Part shown: piece by piece, positions 24,032-34,862 of the stretch
Layout: each line of letters opens with the position of its first letter
How positions within the stretch are numbered: the stretch's first letter is position 1
NCBI RefSeq assembly: GCF_025463795.1
Contig: NZ_JAODBE010000026.1
Coordinates: 1 to 50,466 of the forward strand
Direction: 5' to 3'
From: Amnibacterium sp.
GTDB taxonomy: Bacteria; Actinomycetota; Actinomycetes; Actinomycetales; Microbacteriaceae
Length of the DNA: 50,466 bases
The notes under the pieces: model-generated
What the model saw: the letters and a program-made list of their open reading frames with translations, nothing else
Database searches by the model: none
Told to the model about the DNA's origin: nothing
Position numbers and translations under genes: made by a program

Positions 24032-24628
24032 GTGACCGGACCGATGCTCGAGCCCGTGCTGCTCGAAGGACCGACCGTGCGGCTCGAGCCGCTCCACCCG
24101 CGCCACGCGGACGACCTCGCGCGGGCAGCGGGCGACGGCGACGTGTGGCGCAAGTGGACGACCAGGATCCCGGCCCCCGACGAGGTGCCCGCGGAGATCG
24201 AGGCGCGGCTCGCCGCGCAGGCCGCCGGGCGCATCGTGGCCTGGGCGGTCGTCACCGGCGGCCGGGCCGTCGGGATGACGACGTACTGGGCGGTCGACGA
24301 GGGGAACCGGCGCCTGGAGATCGGTGCGACCTGGCTCGGCGCCTCCGCCCAGGGCACGGGCACGAACGCCGAGGCGAAGCTGCTGCTGCTCACGCGGGCC
24401 TTCGAGGTGCTCGGCTGCATCGCCGTCGAGTTCCGCACCCACTGGCACAACCGGCAGTCGCGCGAGGCCATCGAACGGCTCGGCGCCAAGCTCGACGGCG
24501 TGCTCCGCAACCACTCGATCGGCCGGGAGGGCACCCTCCGCGACACGGTCGTCTACTCGATCATCGCGTCGGAGTGGCCCACCGTCCGGCTCGGGCTTCT
24601 CGAGCGCCTTCGAGCGCGCCACCAGTAG
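24032..24628 (+). CDS. GNAT acetyltransferase, RimL/YdaF type
   Basis: A GNAT protein of 198 residues if it starts at GTG 24032, or 194 from ATG 24044; GGAG stands 2 bases before the GTG, which is close, so the start is uncertain. The opening LLEGPTVRLEPLHPRHADDL and the acetyl-CoA loop GTGTNAEAKLLLLTRAFE, followed by VEFRTHWHNRQSREAIERLGA, match the group that acetylates ribosomal proteins or small amines. It stands alone, 43 bases after xdhC; its stop lies within a possible -10 box of galT. Confidence 0.82.
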   Translation: MTGPMLEPVLLEGPTVRLEPLHPRHADDLARAAGDGDVWRKWTTRIPAPDEVPAEIEARLAAQAAGRIVAWAVVTGGRAVGMTTYWAVDEGNRRLEIGATWLGASAQGTGTNAEAKLLLLTRAFEVLGCIAVEFRTHWHNRQSREAIERLGAKLDGVLRNHSIGREGTLRDTVVYSIIASEWPTVRLGLLERLRARHQ

Positions 24629-24631
24629 GCT
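24626..24631 (+). promoter_or_regulatory. possible -10 box (TAGGCT) of galT-galK
   Basis: TAGGCT overlaps the GNAT stop codon and lies 32 bases before the galT ATG, leaving a leader that carries GAAGAGG as ribosome site. No clear -35 box is visible. Confidence 0.35.
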
Positions 24632-24663
24632 CGGCGGCGGTTTCCAGCGCGAGAAGAGGTGGC

Positions 24664-25784
24664 ATGACGGGCATCGCGGTGCGGCCGACCCGGCTGGCGG
24701 ACGGGCGCGAGCTGATCTACTTCGACGACCGCGGCTCGTCGCTGCCCGAGCAGCGTCGCCCCGACGAGCGGGAGCTCGATCCTCGGCCGCCCACGGCGAC
24801 GATGCGGCTCGACCTGCTCACCGGCGACTGGGTGTCGATCGCATCGGCACGGCAGAACCGCGCCTTCCTGCCCCCGCCCGAGGCGGATCCGCTCGCGCCG
24901 CAGTCCGCGACGAACCCGTCGGAGATCCCCGACCGCTACGACGTCGCCGTGTTCGAGAACCGGTCGCCGTCGTTCGGCCCCGCCATCGGCGAGGCGCCGA
25001 ACGCGCCCGAGGGCCTCGGCGACCTCACGACGCTCGGCGTGGGCCGCACCCGCACATCGGTCGGGCGGTGCGAGGTCGTCTGCTTCAGCCCCGAGACGAC
25101 CGGCTCCTTCGCGACGCTCGGCGAGAACCGCGTGCGCACCGTGATCGAGGCGTGGGCCCATCGCACCGCGGCGCTGTCGGCGCTGCCCGGCGTGCAGCAG
25201 GTGTTCCCCTTCGAGAACCGGGGCGAGGCGATCGGCGTCACCCTGCACCACCCGCACGGGCAGATCTACGCCTACCCCTACGTCACCCCGCGCACGAGCC
25301 GGCTGCTCGACTCGATCGACCGGTACGACGGCGACCTCTTCGCCGACGTGCTCGCATCCGAGCAGGCGGGGGAGCGGGTCGTGCTCCGCTCCGACTCGTT
25401 CACCGCGTTCGTGCCCTTCGCCGCGCGCTGGCCGGTCGAGCTGCACCTGCTGCCGCACCGCCACGTGCCCGACTTCGCAGCGCTCACCGAGGCGGAGAAG
25501 GACGAGCTCGCCTCCGTGGTGCTGCGGATCGTGCGCGCGGTCGACGCCCTCTACGACACTCCCACGCCGTACATCGCGGCCTGGCATCAGGCGCCCGTGC
25601 ACACCCACCGCGACTCGGTGCGGCTCATGCTGCAGATCACCTCCCCACGCCGCGGCCCCGACCGGCTCAAGTACCTCGCGGGCAGCGAGTCGGCGATGGG
25701 CGCCTGGATCGGCGACCTGGTGCCCGAGCAGACCGCCGATCGGCTGCGCGACGCCCTCGCCCGAGCGGATGCGGAGCCGGCACG

Positions 25785-25788
<4 letters not shown>
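24664..25788 (+). CDS. galT: galactose-1-phosphate uridylyltransferase
   Basis: A 374-residue GalT of the Leloir pathway, which swaps UMP between UDP-glucose and galactose-1-phosphate. The active-site HxHxQ motif is in LHHPHGQIYAYPYV, with the covalent uridylylated histidine in it; a second His cluster is in LLPHRHVPDF and the C-terminal AWHQAPVH. The N-terminal DLLTGDWVSIASARQNR is typical of family 1. It overlaps galK by four bases. GAAGAGG precedes the ATG. No galE or epimerase (mutarotase) gene is in the window. Confidence 0.94.
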
Positions 25789-26942
<1,154 letters not shown>

Positions 26943-27093
26943 CCCCTCGCCTTCCGCCGTATTCAGGATCCGCCACCGCGATCCAGGAGGATCCGGCGTC
27001 CGGCGCGGCGAGTCGTGCGGGATGTCCTGAGCACGGCGGGCGGGTGGCGGCCGACCCATCCCCCGCCCAGCCGCGGGAGGGCACACTGAGGGC

Positions 27094-28125
27094 ATGCGTT
27101 ACAGGACACTCGGCAACAGCGGCACCGTCGTCTCGGTGCAGTGCCTCGGCACCATGACCTTCGGGGACGAGGCCGACGAGGAGACCTCGGGCCGGATCAT
27201 CGAGGCCTACATCGAGGCCGGCGGCAACTTCCTCGACACGGCGGACGTCTACTCCAAGGGGATCTCGGAGCAGATCATCGGTCGCTGGCTCGCCTCCCAC
27301 CCGACCGACTCCGAGCAGCTGGTGATCGCCACCAAGGGTCGCTTCCCGATGGGCCCCGGCGGCAACGACTACGGCGCCTCCCGCCGCCATCTCCGCGACG
27401 CCCTCGACTCGAGCCTCGCCCGCCTCGGCGTCGACTTCGTCGACCTGTACCAGATCCACGCGTTCGACGCCCTGACGCCGCTGGAGGAGACCCTCCGGTT
27501 CCTGAACGACGCCGTCTCGGCCGGCAAGATCGGGTCGTACGGCTTCTCGAACTTCACGGGCTGGCAGCTCACGAAGGCCGCCTGGATCGCGAAGGTGCAC
27601 GGCTGGGCGCCCCCCGTCACCCTGCAGCCGCAGTACAGCCTCCTCGTCCGCGGCATCGAGCACGAGATCGTGCCGGCCGCGCTCGACCAGGCCGTCGGGC
27701 TGCTGCCCTGGTCGCCGCTCGCAGGCGGATGGCTGTCCGGCAAGTACCAGCGCGACACGGTGCCGACGGGTGCGACCCGGCTCGGCGCGAACCCCGAGCG
27801 GGGCATGGAGGCATACGGTCCCCGCAACGAGGACGAGCACACCTGGCGGGTGCTCGACGCGCTGAAGTCGGTCGCGGACGCCACCGGCTCGGCCCAGGCC
27901 GCCGTCGCGCTCGCCTGGCTCGACGCCCAGCCTGCGGTGACGAGCACGATCCTCGGTGCCCGCACGATCGAGCAGCTGCAGCAGAACCTCGCCGCGGTCG
28001 ACCTGCGGCTCGACGCCGACCAGCTCGCGACCCTCACCGAGGCGAGCACCCCGCGCACGGAGGTGTACCCGTACGGACCGCAGGCGGTCCAGCAGCGGCA
28101 CCGGCCGATCGTCCCGGAAGCCTGA
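27094..28125 (+). CDS. aldo/keto reductase
   Basis: A 343-residue NADPH-dependent oxidoreductase of the AKR superfamily with the full tetrad: Asp48 (FLDTAD), Tyr53, Lys81 (IATKGRF) and His122 (YQIHAFD). The long loop and sequence around GSYGFSNFTGWQL place it with the AKR11/YajO-like bacterial enzymes, often acting on sugars or aldehydes. A ribosome site GAGG lies shortly before the ATG. The PhzF-like gene follows after only 5 bases, so the two are probably co-transcribed. Confidence 0.9.
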   Translation: MRYRTLGNSGTVVSVQCLGTMTFGDEADEETSGRIIEAYIEAGGNFLDTADVYSKGISEQIIGRWLASHPTDSEQLVIATKGRFPMGPGGNDYGASRRHLRDALDSSLARLGVDFVDLYQIHAFDALTPLEETLRFLNDAVSAGKIGSYGFSNFTGWQLTKAAWIAKVHGWAPPVTLQPQYSLLVRGIEHEIVPAALDQAVGLLPWSPLAGGWLSGKYQRDTVPTGATRLGANPERGMEAYGPRNEDEHTWRVLDALKSVADATGSAQAAVALAWLDAQPAVTSTILGARTIEQLQQNLAAVDLRLDADQLATLTEASTPRTEVYPYGPQAVQQRHRPIVPEA

Positions 28126-28130
28126 CCTCC

Positions 28131-28958
28131 GTGGCCGCGCATCCGTTCCGTCAGGTCGACGTCTTCCCCGGCAGCCCGCTCGGCGGCAACCCGGTCGCCG
28201 TCGTGCTCGACGCGGACGACCTCGACGACGCGACGATGCGCGAGTTCGCCCGCTGGACCAACCTCTCGGAGACCACGTTCGTGCTGCGTCCGGTGAACGA
28301 GCGCGCCGACTACCGGCTGCGCATCTTCACGCCCGCCGAGGAGCTGCCGTTCGCCGGGCATCCCACGCTCGGCTCGGCGTCCGCCTGGGCGGACCACACA
28401 GGCTTCCAGGGAGACCGGCTCGTCCAGGAGTGCGGCGTGGGGCTCGTCGACCTGCGCCGCACCCAGGACGGCTTCGCGCTCGCGGCTCCGCCCCTGATCC
28501 GCTCGGGCGCGCCGACCGCTGAGGACCTCGCGGCGGCCGTCGCCTCCCTGCGCATCGAGCCAGGCGGTGTGGTCGACGCGCAGTGGACCGACAACGGCCC
28601 CGGTTGGCTCGCCATCCGCCTGCCGGATGCGGCGGCCGTGCTCGCCGTCGTGCCCGACTTCGAGCACATGCCGTACCCGATCGGCCTCGTCGGCCCGCAC
28701 CCCGGGGACGGTCCCGCCGACTTCGAGGTCCGCGCCTTCGTGCCCGGGCTCGGGGTGCCGGAGGACCCGGTGACGGGCAGCCTCAACGCGGGCATCGGCA
28801 CCTGGTTCTTCGGCGCCGGGATCGTCGACGCCGGCTACACGGTGCGGCAGGGCACGGTGCTCGGCGGCAACGGGTTGGTGCGGATCGATCGGGATGCCGA
28901 GGGCGTCTGGGTCAGCGGGGCCTGCACGACGCTCGTCTCCGGATCCGTCGCCCTCTAG
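28131..28958 (+). CDS. PhzF-family isomerase-like protein
   Basis: A 275-residue protein of the PhzF family with two similar alpha/beta halves. The catalytic glutamate is in the NLSETTFVL segment (Glu near residue 45), and the conserved EELPFAGHPTLGSA and EDPVTGSLNAGIG blocks follow. Most PhzF relatives outside phenazine clusters have unknown substrates. The start is GTG five bases after the aldo/keto reductase stop. It meets the MFS gene tail to tail with 6 bases between. Confidence 0.87.
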   Translation: MAAHPFRQVDVFPGSPLGGNPVAVVLDADDLDDATMREFARWTNLSETTFVLRPVNERADYRLRIFTPAEELPFAGHPTLGSASAWADHTGFQGDRLVQECGVGLVDLRRTQDGFALAAPPLIRSGAPTAEDLAAAVASLRIEPGGVVDAQWTDNGPGWLAIRLPDAAAVLAVVPDFEHMPYPIGLVGPHPGDGPADFEVRAFVPGLGVPEDPVTGSLNAGIGTWFFGAGIVDAGYTVRQGTVLGGNGLVRIDRDAEGVWVSGACTTLVSGSVAL

Positions 28959-28964
28959 TCCCGA

Positions 28965-30224
28965 TCAGGCGGTGCTCGGCTCCGGCCGACGGCGCCCGCG
29001 CGCCGCGACCGCGCCGGTGATCACGGTGCCGACGCAGAGCGCGGCGGCGCTCCAGGTGAGGGCGGCGCCGACGCCCACCACGGCACCGAACAGTCCGACG
29101 GTCACGCCGCTGCCCAGCCGGAGGCCGTTCGCGGCGACGCCGTACAGCCCGATGACGCGGCCCCGCTCCGCGGGCGGCGCGAGCAGCTGCACGACGGTCT
29201 GGGAGATCGACATCGAGGCGAGGTTCGCGACGCCCGCGAGGAAGAGCAGCACGAGCGCGAGCCCGAACGATCCCGTCATGGCGAAGCCGAGGATGCCGAT
29301 CCCGTAGACGAGCGTGCTCACCACCGCGGCGCGGATGGTCGGTTTCGGCCATCCCGTCGCCTCGAGCAGGAGCCCGCCGAGCACGCCGCCCGCACCCGTC
29401 GCGAAGAGCAGGGCGCTGTATGCGGCGTCGCCCGTGCCCGCGCCGAGCCTCCCCGCGAAGGCGGGCATCACGCTCTGCAGCGACGCGCCGACGAAGAACG
29501 AGCCGAGGCCCGCGAGCACCATCATCGACACGAGCGTGCGGTCCCCGGCGACGAACCGCGCGATGCGGACGAGGTCGCGGAAGCCGAAGCGGACGCGGTC
29601 GCCGACGGCGTCGCGGGAGTGCCCGGTCACCCGGGTGCGCAGCAGGAACAGCACCAGCGGGGCGTAGAAGACGGCGTTCACGAAGATCCCCGCCTCCGCG
29701 CCCAGGCCGACGAGCAGCACGCCGCCGACCACCGGGCCGAAGAGGATGCCGAGGCTGCGGAAGGTGGAGTTGAGCCGCACGGCGCTCGGCAGCTCCGCCG
29801 GCCCGACGAAGTCGTGCAGCATCAGCTGCTCCGCCGGGCCCCAGAGCGCGCCGGCGGTGCCGTGCAGCACGAGCAGCACGCACGCCGCCTGCACGGTCAG
29901 GGTGTTCGTGGCGAAGAGCACGCCCCACGCGATGGAGACGGCGGCGAACAGCAGCTGGCCGGCCTGGATCACCCGGCGGCAGTCGAACCGGTCGGCGAGC
30001 GCCCCGAACGGCACGGACAGCAGCAGGAACGGCAGCCAGTGGCTGAACACCTCGAACCCGGCGAGCACCGGGGAGTGGTAGCGCTGCCACAGCACCCAGT
30101 AGGTGATGACGTGCTCGATGTTGTCCGCCATCATCGCGAGCGCGCCGCCGATCAGATACGTGCGGCAGTCGGCGACGCGGAGCGCCGCGAACCGCCGGGG
30201 CGGGGGCGCGGGGGACGACGTCAC
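28965..30224 (-). CDS. MFS transporter
   Basis: A 419-residue major facilitator protein with about twelve membrane segments. It resembles the MFS_3 enterobactin exporter-like group: the loop between helices 2 and 3 is GALADRFDCRRVIQAGQ and the central cytoplasmic loop is hydrophilic around residues 190-210. Such proteins export drugs, siderophores or metabolites. The start is GTG directly behind GGAGGG, an unusually short spacing; leaderless initiation from GAGAAT about 6 bases upstream is an alternative. Nothing nearby indicates the substrate. Confidence 0.85.
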   Translation of the reverse strand: MTSSPAPPPRRFAALRVADCRTYLIGGALAMMADNIEHVITYWVLWQRYHSPVLAGFEVFSHWLPFLLLSVPFGALADRFDCRRVIQAGQLLFAAVSIAWGVLFATNTLTVQAACVLLVLHGTAGALWGPAEQLMLHDFVGPAELPSAVRLNSTFRSLGILFGPVVGGVLLVGLGAEAGIFVNAVFYAPLVLFLLRTRVTGHSRDAVGDRVRFGFRDLVRIARFVAGDRTLVSMMVLAGLGSFFVGASLQSVMPAFAGRLGAGTGDAAYSALLFATGAGGVLGGLLLEATGWPKPTIRAAVVSTLVYGIGILGFAMTGSFGLALVLLFLAGVANLASMSISQTVVQLLAPPAERGRVIGLYGVAANGLRLGSGVTVGLFGAVVGVGAALTWSAAALCVGTVITGAVAARGRRRPEPSTA

Positions 30225-30367
30225 CCCTCCATTCTCGTGGCAGTCCGCTGACGTCCGCCGGACCGGCTCCGTTCACCGGCCGGACACCGCCGCGCTCATC
30301 GGGCGCTCATCGGGATGTCTAGACCGGATCCGTGCGTCCCACCCGGGATGCGGACAAGGGGATGCCG

Positions 30368-32089
30368 ATGCCTCGGCGCAAGGTTCTACTCGCCGGCGGT
30401 CTCGCCGCCGGTCTCGTCGTCGCGATGGCGGCGCAGGGGGCCCCGGCCCTCGCCAACGGCCGTCCCGCGCCCGCGAAGCACGTGCTGCTGCTCTCGGCCG
30501 ACGGCATGCATCAGGCCGACCTCACCTGGTACGTGCGGCAGCACCCGCACTCCGCCCTCGCCGCCCTCGTGCACACGGGCCGCGACTACACGAACGCCTC
30601 CACGACCTTCCCGTCGGACTCCTTCCCGGGCATGGTCGCGCAGCTGACCGGAGCCGACCCGGGGACCAGCGGTGTCTACTACGACGACACCTTCAACCAC
30701 GCGCTGCTGCCTGCCGGGACCACCGACTGCGGCACGGCGGCGACGGGTGCGGAGGTCGCGTTGACGGAGGCGGCCGACCGGTCCCAGAACCCGATCACCC
30801 TCGACGCGGGCCAAGGCATCCCGTCTTCCGCGCTGGGCGGGCTGCCGACGAACAGCCTGGCGCAGACCCTCGCGGCGAAGCGCGCGCTCACCGCCGCGAT
30901 CCTGAGGATGACCCCGAAGCCGGCCGCGCTGCTGAGCCCCGCCGCGCTCCCCGTCGACCCGTCGACCTGCACGGCGGTGGTGCCGCACCAGTACATCCGC
31001 ACGAACACGGTGTTCGAGGTCGCGAAGCAGGCGGGCCTGCGGACCGCCTGGTCGGACAAGCACCCCGCGTACGAGATCCTGAACGGCCCGTCCGGATCGG
31101 GCGTCGACGACCTCTTCACGCCGGAGATCAACAGCGTCGCGGACGCGGCCGGGGACGACTGGACCACCGACAACGCGCTGACCGCGGAGTACGACTCCTT
31201 CAAGGTCGCGGCGGTCGTGAACGAGATCCGTGGCTACGACCACTCGGGCATGAAGAGGGTCGGGACCCCCGCGATCCTCGGCATGAACCTCCAGACCGTC
31301 TCGACGGCGCAGAAGCTCCCCGCATCCGACGGACTGCAGGGCGGCTACACCGCCGCGGGCACGCCCGGCCCGCTGCTGCAGCGGGCGCTGGCCTTCGTGA
31401 ACGGCGAGGTGTCCCGGATGGTGACGGCGATCCACGAGCGTCACCTGCAGGGCACCACCACCATCGTCCTCTCCGCCAAGCACGGCCAGTCGCCGATCGA
31501 TCCCGCGGCGCTCCGCCGCGTCGACGACGCGGCGATCATCGACGCGATCGACGCCGGCTGGGCCTCCGGTCACCCCGGCACGAAGCCGCTCGTCACCTTC
31601 TCGGTGGACGACGACGTCATGCTCCTGTGGTTGTCGGACCGCTCGACGGCGGCGCGCTCGTACGCGTCGCACTTCCTGCTGAGCCACTCGGCGCCCGCGA
31701 ACAGGATCACGGACGCGAAGGGCACGACCTCGACCACCGTGGCCTCGTCGGGGCTCACGCGCGTGCTCACCGGGAAGGACGCGGACCGCTTCGTGGGCGC
31801 GCGCGCCGGGGACCCGCACGCGCCGGACCTGATCGGCCTCGTGCGCTACGGCGTCGTCTACACCGGCGGCGTGAAGAAGATCGCGGAGCACGGCGGCGAT
31901 GCGACGGCCGACCGGCACGTGCCGCTCGTCGTGTCCGGTGCAGGCGTCCGGCACGGCTCGGTCCGCGGTGCGGTGGAGACCACGCAGATCGCACCGACGA
32001 TCCTCGCGCTGCTCGGCCTCGACCCGCGGTCGCTGAAGGCCGTGCGGATCGACCACACGGCGGTGCTGGCCGGTGTGATCCGGCACTGA
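30368..32089 (+). CDS. secreted alkaline phosphatase/nucleotide pyrophosphatase-like protein
   Basis: A 573-residue exported phosphatase-superfamily protein. The N-terminus PRRKVLLAGG fits a Tat-type signal, with probable cleavage after ALA at residue 29. The metal-site Asp45 is in LLLSADGM and the nucleophile Thr80 is in TTFPSDSFPG, as in type I phosphodiesterases. The later motif is SAKHGQSPID, where the usual SDHG or ADHG has Lys in place of Asp, and the C-terminal HVPLVVSGAG carries another metal His. I chose ATG 30368 because AAGGGG precedes it by 7 bases; ATG 30362 and GTG 30332 are in frame. It probably recycles phosphate outside the cell. Confidence 0.82.
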   Translation: MPRRKVLLAGGLAAGLVVAMAAQGAPALANGRPAPAKHVLLLSADGMHQADLTWYVRQHPHSALAALVHTGRDYTNASTTFPSDSFPGMVAQLTGADPGTSGVYYDDTFNHALLPAGTTDCGTAATGAEVALTEAADRSQNPITLDAGQGIPSSALGGLPTNSLAQTLAAKRALTAAILRMTPKPAALLSPAALPVDPSTCTAVVPHQYIRTNTVFEVAKQAGLRTAWSDKHPAYEILNGPSGSGVDDLFTPEINSVADAAGDDWTTDNALTAEYDSFKVAAVVNEIRGYDHSGMKRVGTPAILGMNLQTVSTAQKLPASDGLQGGYTAAGTPGPLLQRALAFVNGEVSRMVTAIHERHLQGTTTIVLSAKHGQSPIDPAALRRVDDAAIIDAIDAGWASGHPGTKPLVTFSVDDDVMLLWLSDRSTAARSYASHFLLSHSAPANRITDAKGTTSTTVASSGLTRVLTGKDADRFVGARAGDPHAPDLIGLVRYGVVYTGGVKKIAEHGGDATADRHVPLVVSGAGVRHGSVRGAVETTQIAPTILALLGLDPRSLKAVRIDHTAVLAGVIRH

Positions 32090-32102
32090 ACCGGCGGTCG
32101 GA

Positions 32103-32134
32103 GGCCCGGCTCGTGGTTCGCCACGGGCCGGGCC
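32103..32134. terminator. strong hairpin terminator with TTCG loop
   Basis: A 14-bp stem (one G-T wobble) closed by TTCG, followed by CTTCCCGTTCC. It lies 14 bases after the phosphatase stop and 47 bases beyond the stop of the molybdo-hydroxylase gene on the other strand, so it can end both transcripts. Confidence 0.8.
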
Positions 32135-32180
32135 CTTCCCGTTCCGGCACCTACGGCCGGGGCTGGTGGACGCGCCCGGC

Positions 32181-34862
32181 TCAGCCGGCCGGATGCAGGA
32201 GCCGCCAGACGCGGTCCCGGGACATCGGCAGCTCGTGCGGCCGCACCCCGATCGCGTCCCGGATCGCGTTGGCGAGCGCCGGCGCGACGGGGTTGTACGG
32301 CGCCTCGCTCATCGACTTCGCGCCGAACGGGCCGTTCGGGTCGATCGTGTCCGCGAACAGCACCTCGGTGTCGGGCAGGTCCGCCATCTGCGGCACGTGG
32401 TAGTTGCGGAAGACCCGCGTCAGCACCTGCCCGCCCTCGACCCGCACCTCCTCGTACAGGGCGCTGCCGATCGCCTGCGCCGTGCCGCCCTCGACCTGGC
32501 CCCGCAGCTGCTCGGGGTTCAGCACCCGCCCGGCGTCGACCGCCTGCACGGATCGGAGGATCCGCACCTCGCCCGTCGTCGCCGAGACGGCGACGCGGAA
32601 GGCGTGCACGTTGAAGGCGAGCCCACGCGGGGTGCCGTTCGCCGATCCGACGGCCGCGAGAGGCGCGAACGCCGACAGCGGCAGCACCGAGCCGCCGACC
32701 GTGACGCCGTGCGGGCCCAGCTCCGCGCCGGGGCCCGCCTCCGCGACCAGCGCCTCGCGAAGGGCGAGCGCCGCGCGATGCACAGCGGCGCCGGCGACGA
32801 GCGTGCCGGCCGAGCCGAAGGCACCCGTGTCGTAGCGGGCACCGTCGGTGTCCGAGGAGCGGATGCGGATCCGCTCGACCGGCACCGCGAGCACCTCCGC
32901 GACGAGCTGGGCGTGCACGGTGGTCGTGCCGTTGCCGAACTCCGCCGTCCCGACCTCGAGCAGCACACCCCCGTCGGCCTCGAGGGCGAGCCGCACGTCG
33001 CTGAAGTGACCCCGCGGCGGCATCGTCGCGATCATCGCCGCCGCCATTCCCTCGCCGACGAGCCACGGCCCGCCCGCCTCCGGCACCGGCTCGCCGGCTT
33101 CGCGCAGCCCCGCCTCCGCGAGGTCGAGCGCCTGGTCGAGCCCGTACCCGCCGAACTGCAGGTCGGTGGTCTCGTCCGCATCCGTCACGACGATCGGGTC
33201 GCCCGGGACGATCACGTTGCGGCGGCGCAGCTCGAAGGGGTCGATGCCGAGGCGTCGAGCGAGCTCGTCCATCGCCGACTCGACCGCGAACATCACCTGC
33301 CCGAGTCCGTACCCGCGGAAGGCGCCCGACGGCGGGTTGTTCGTGTACACCGACTCGGCGCGCACCCGGCGGTTCGGGACCCGGTAGACGCTCACCGACT
33401 CGTGGCTGCCGTGGAAGAGCACCCCCGGCGCGTGGTTGCCGTACGCGCCGGTGTCCGCGAGCACGTCGAGGTCCATCGCGGTGAGCACGCCGTCGGAGGT
33501 CGCGCCGAGCGTCACGGACACCCGCTTCGGATGCCGCATCGGGGCGATCGTGAACTCGTCCTCACGCGTGAACTCGTACTGCACCGGCCGGCCCGTCGCG
33601 AGCACGGCGAGCGTGACGAGATCCTCCGTCAGCAGCTCCTGCTTGCCGCCGAAGCCGCCGCCGACCCGCGCGGTGATCACCCGGATGGCCTCGGGGGCCA
33701 GCCCGAAGACGCGGCACAGCTCGTCGCGCACGAGGTACGGCACCTGGGAGCTCGTGCGCAGCACGAGCCTGCCCTCGGCGTCGAGCCAGCCGCGGGTCGC
33801 ATGCGTCTCGAGTGCGGCATGGGCGACGCGGGCGGTGCGCCAGGTGCCGGACACGACCGCATCCGACGCGGCCAGCGCTGCGTCGACGTCGCCCATCTCG
33901 CCGTGTTTGACGGCGGCGAGGTTGCGGGCCGGTTCGGCGATCCGCGTCGCCGCGGCATCCTTCTCGCCGTGCAGCAGCGGGGCGCCGGGCGTCCTCGCCG
34001 CCTCCGGATCGAAGACCGCCGGCAGCACCTCGTAGTCGACCTCGATCGCCGCGAGGGCGGCCTGCGCCTGCGCGAGCGACTCGGCCACGACGGCGGCCAC
34101 CCGCTGCCCGGCGAAGCGCAGCACGGGGTCGAGCACCCGGGTGTCGTCGGGATCCTCGAGGCGGTTCTGGTGCCGGCCGGTCGAGAACAGCATGTCGGGG
34201 GCGTCTGCCGCGGTCAGGACCGTGAGCACGCCCGGCATCGCGCGGGCCGCCGCGGTGTCGAGCCGGCGGATCCGCGCGTGCGGATGGGGACTGCCGAGCA
34301 CCGCGAGGTGCGTGAGCCCCGTGGTGCGGAGGTCGAGCGTGAACGGCTCGGCGCCGGCGACGATCCGCGAGGCCGCGGGCGCCCGCACCGAGCGCCCGAC
34401 CGCCCCGGTCGTGGTGTCGCCGACCGTGCCGCCGACGCCGCGGAGGGCGTCGCGGATGCTGCGGTAGCCGGTGCAGCGGCAGAGGTTGCCCTTGAAGAGG
34501 CGGGCGAGATCGGCGTCCTCCGCTGCCCGCACCTCGTCGGTGGCGGCGGTCACGACCATGCCGGCCGTGCAGAAGCCGCACTGGAAGGCACCCGCCTCGA
34601 CGAAGCGCCGCTGCACCTCACCGAGCGCGTGCTCGTCGCCGAGGCCCGCAGCCGTGGTCACCGCCCGGCCGTCCGCGCGGTGGGCCGGCACGATGCACGA
34701 GTGCACGGGTCGCCCGTCGAGCAGCACGGTGCAGGCGCCGCAGTCGCCGGCGTCGCACCCCTTCTTCACCGCGACGTGCCCGGCCTCCCGGAGCACCGTG
34801 CGCAGGCACTGGCCCGCGGCGGGCTCGGCCTCCGCGGGGACGCCGTCGACCGTGAACCTCAT
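32181..34862 (-). CDS. xanthine dehydrogenase-family protein: fused [2Fe-2S] and molybdopterin subunits
   Basis: An 893-residue fusion. Residues 1-140 are the two-cluster iron-sulfur subunit: Cys36, Cys41, Cys44, Cys56 (plant-type cluster) and Cys95, Cys98, Cys128, Cys130 ([17 protein letters not shown]). From about 160 on comes the molybdopterin-binding large subunit with GGGFGGKQ (401-408), AFRGYGLGQ and the catalytic Glu853 in KSMSEAP. FRGYG marks a hydroxylase and not a form I CO dehydrogenase. These domains are usually separate genes in bacteria. The FAD subunit is the overlapping upstream gene. Xanthine is the likely substrate given the purine locus, but other N-heterocycles are possible. 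Confidence 0.88.
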   Translation of the reverse strand: MRFTVDGVPAEAEPAAGQCLRTVLREAGHVAVKKGCDAGDCGACTVLLDGRPVHSCIVPAHRADGRAVTTAAGLGDEHALGEVQRRFVEAGAFQCGFCTAGMVVTAATDEVRAAEDADLARLFKGNLCRCTGYRSIRDALRGVGGTVGDTTTGAVGRSVRAPAASRIVAGAEPFTLDLRTTGLTHLAVLGSPHPHARIRRLDTAAARAMPGVLTVLTAADAPDMLFSTGRHQNRLEDPDDTRVLDPVLRFAGQRVAAVVAESLAQAQAALAAIEVDYEVLPAVFDPEAARTPGAPLLHGEKDAAATRIAEPARNLAAVKHGEMGDVDAALAASDAVVSGTWRTARVAHAALETHATRGWLDAEGRLVLRTSSQVPYLVRDELCRVFGLAPEAIRVITARVGGGFGGKQELLTEDLVTLAVLATGRPVQYEFTREDEFTIAPMRHPKRVSVTLGATSDGVLTAMDLDVLADTGAYGNHAPGVLFHGSHESVSVYRVPNRRVRAESVYTNNPPSGAFRGYGLGQVMFAVESAMDELARRLGIDPFELRRRNVIVPGDPIVVTDADETTDLQFGGYGLDQALDLAEAGLREAGEPVPEAGGPWLVGEGMAAAMIATMPPRGHFSDVRLALEADGGVLLEVGTAEFGNGTTTVHAQLVAEVLAVPVERIRIRSSDTDGARYDTGAFGSAGTLVAGAAVHRAALALREALVAEAGPGAELGPHGVTVGGSVLPLSAFAPLAAVGSANGTPRGLAFNVHAFRVAVSATTGEVRILRSVQAVDAGRVLNPEQLRGQVEGGTAQAIGSALYEEVRVEGGQVLTRVFRNYHVPQMADLPDTEVLFADTIDPNGPFGAKSMSEAPYNPVAPALANAIRDAIGVRPHELPMSRDRVWRLLHPAG

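Noticed and set aside
20395-24546. Very long minus-strand open frame continuing upstream of the ABC ATPase
   Set aside because: Only the first-described 258 residues match an ATPase; the rest is antisense to or out of frame with amidohydrolase, reductase, xdhC and GNAT genes and shows no family pattern.
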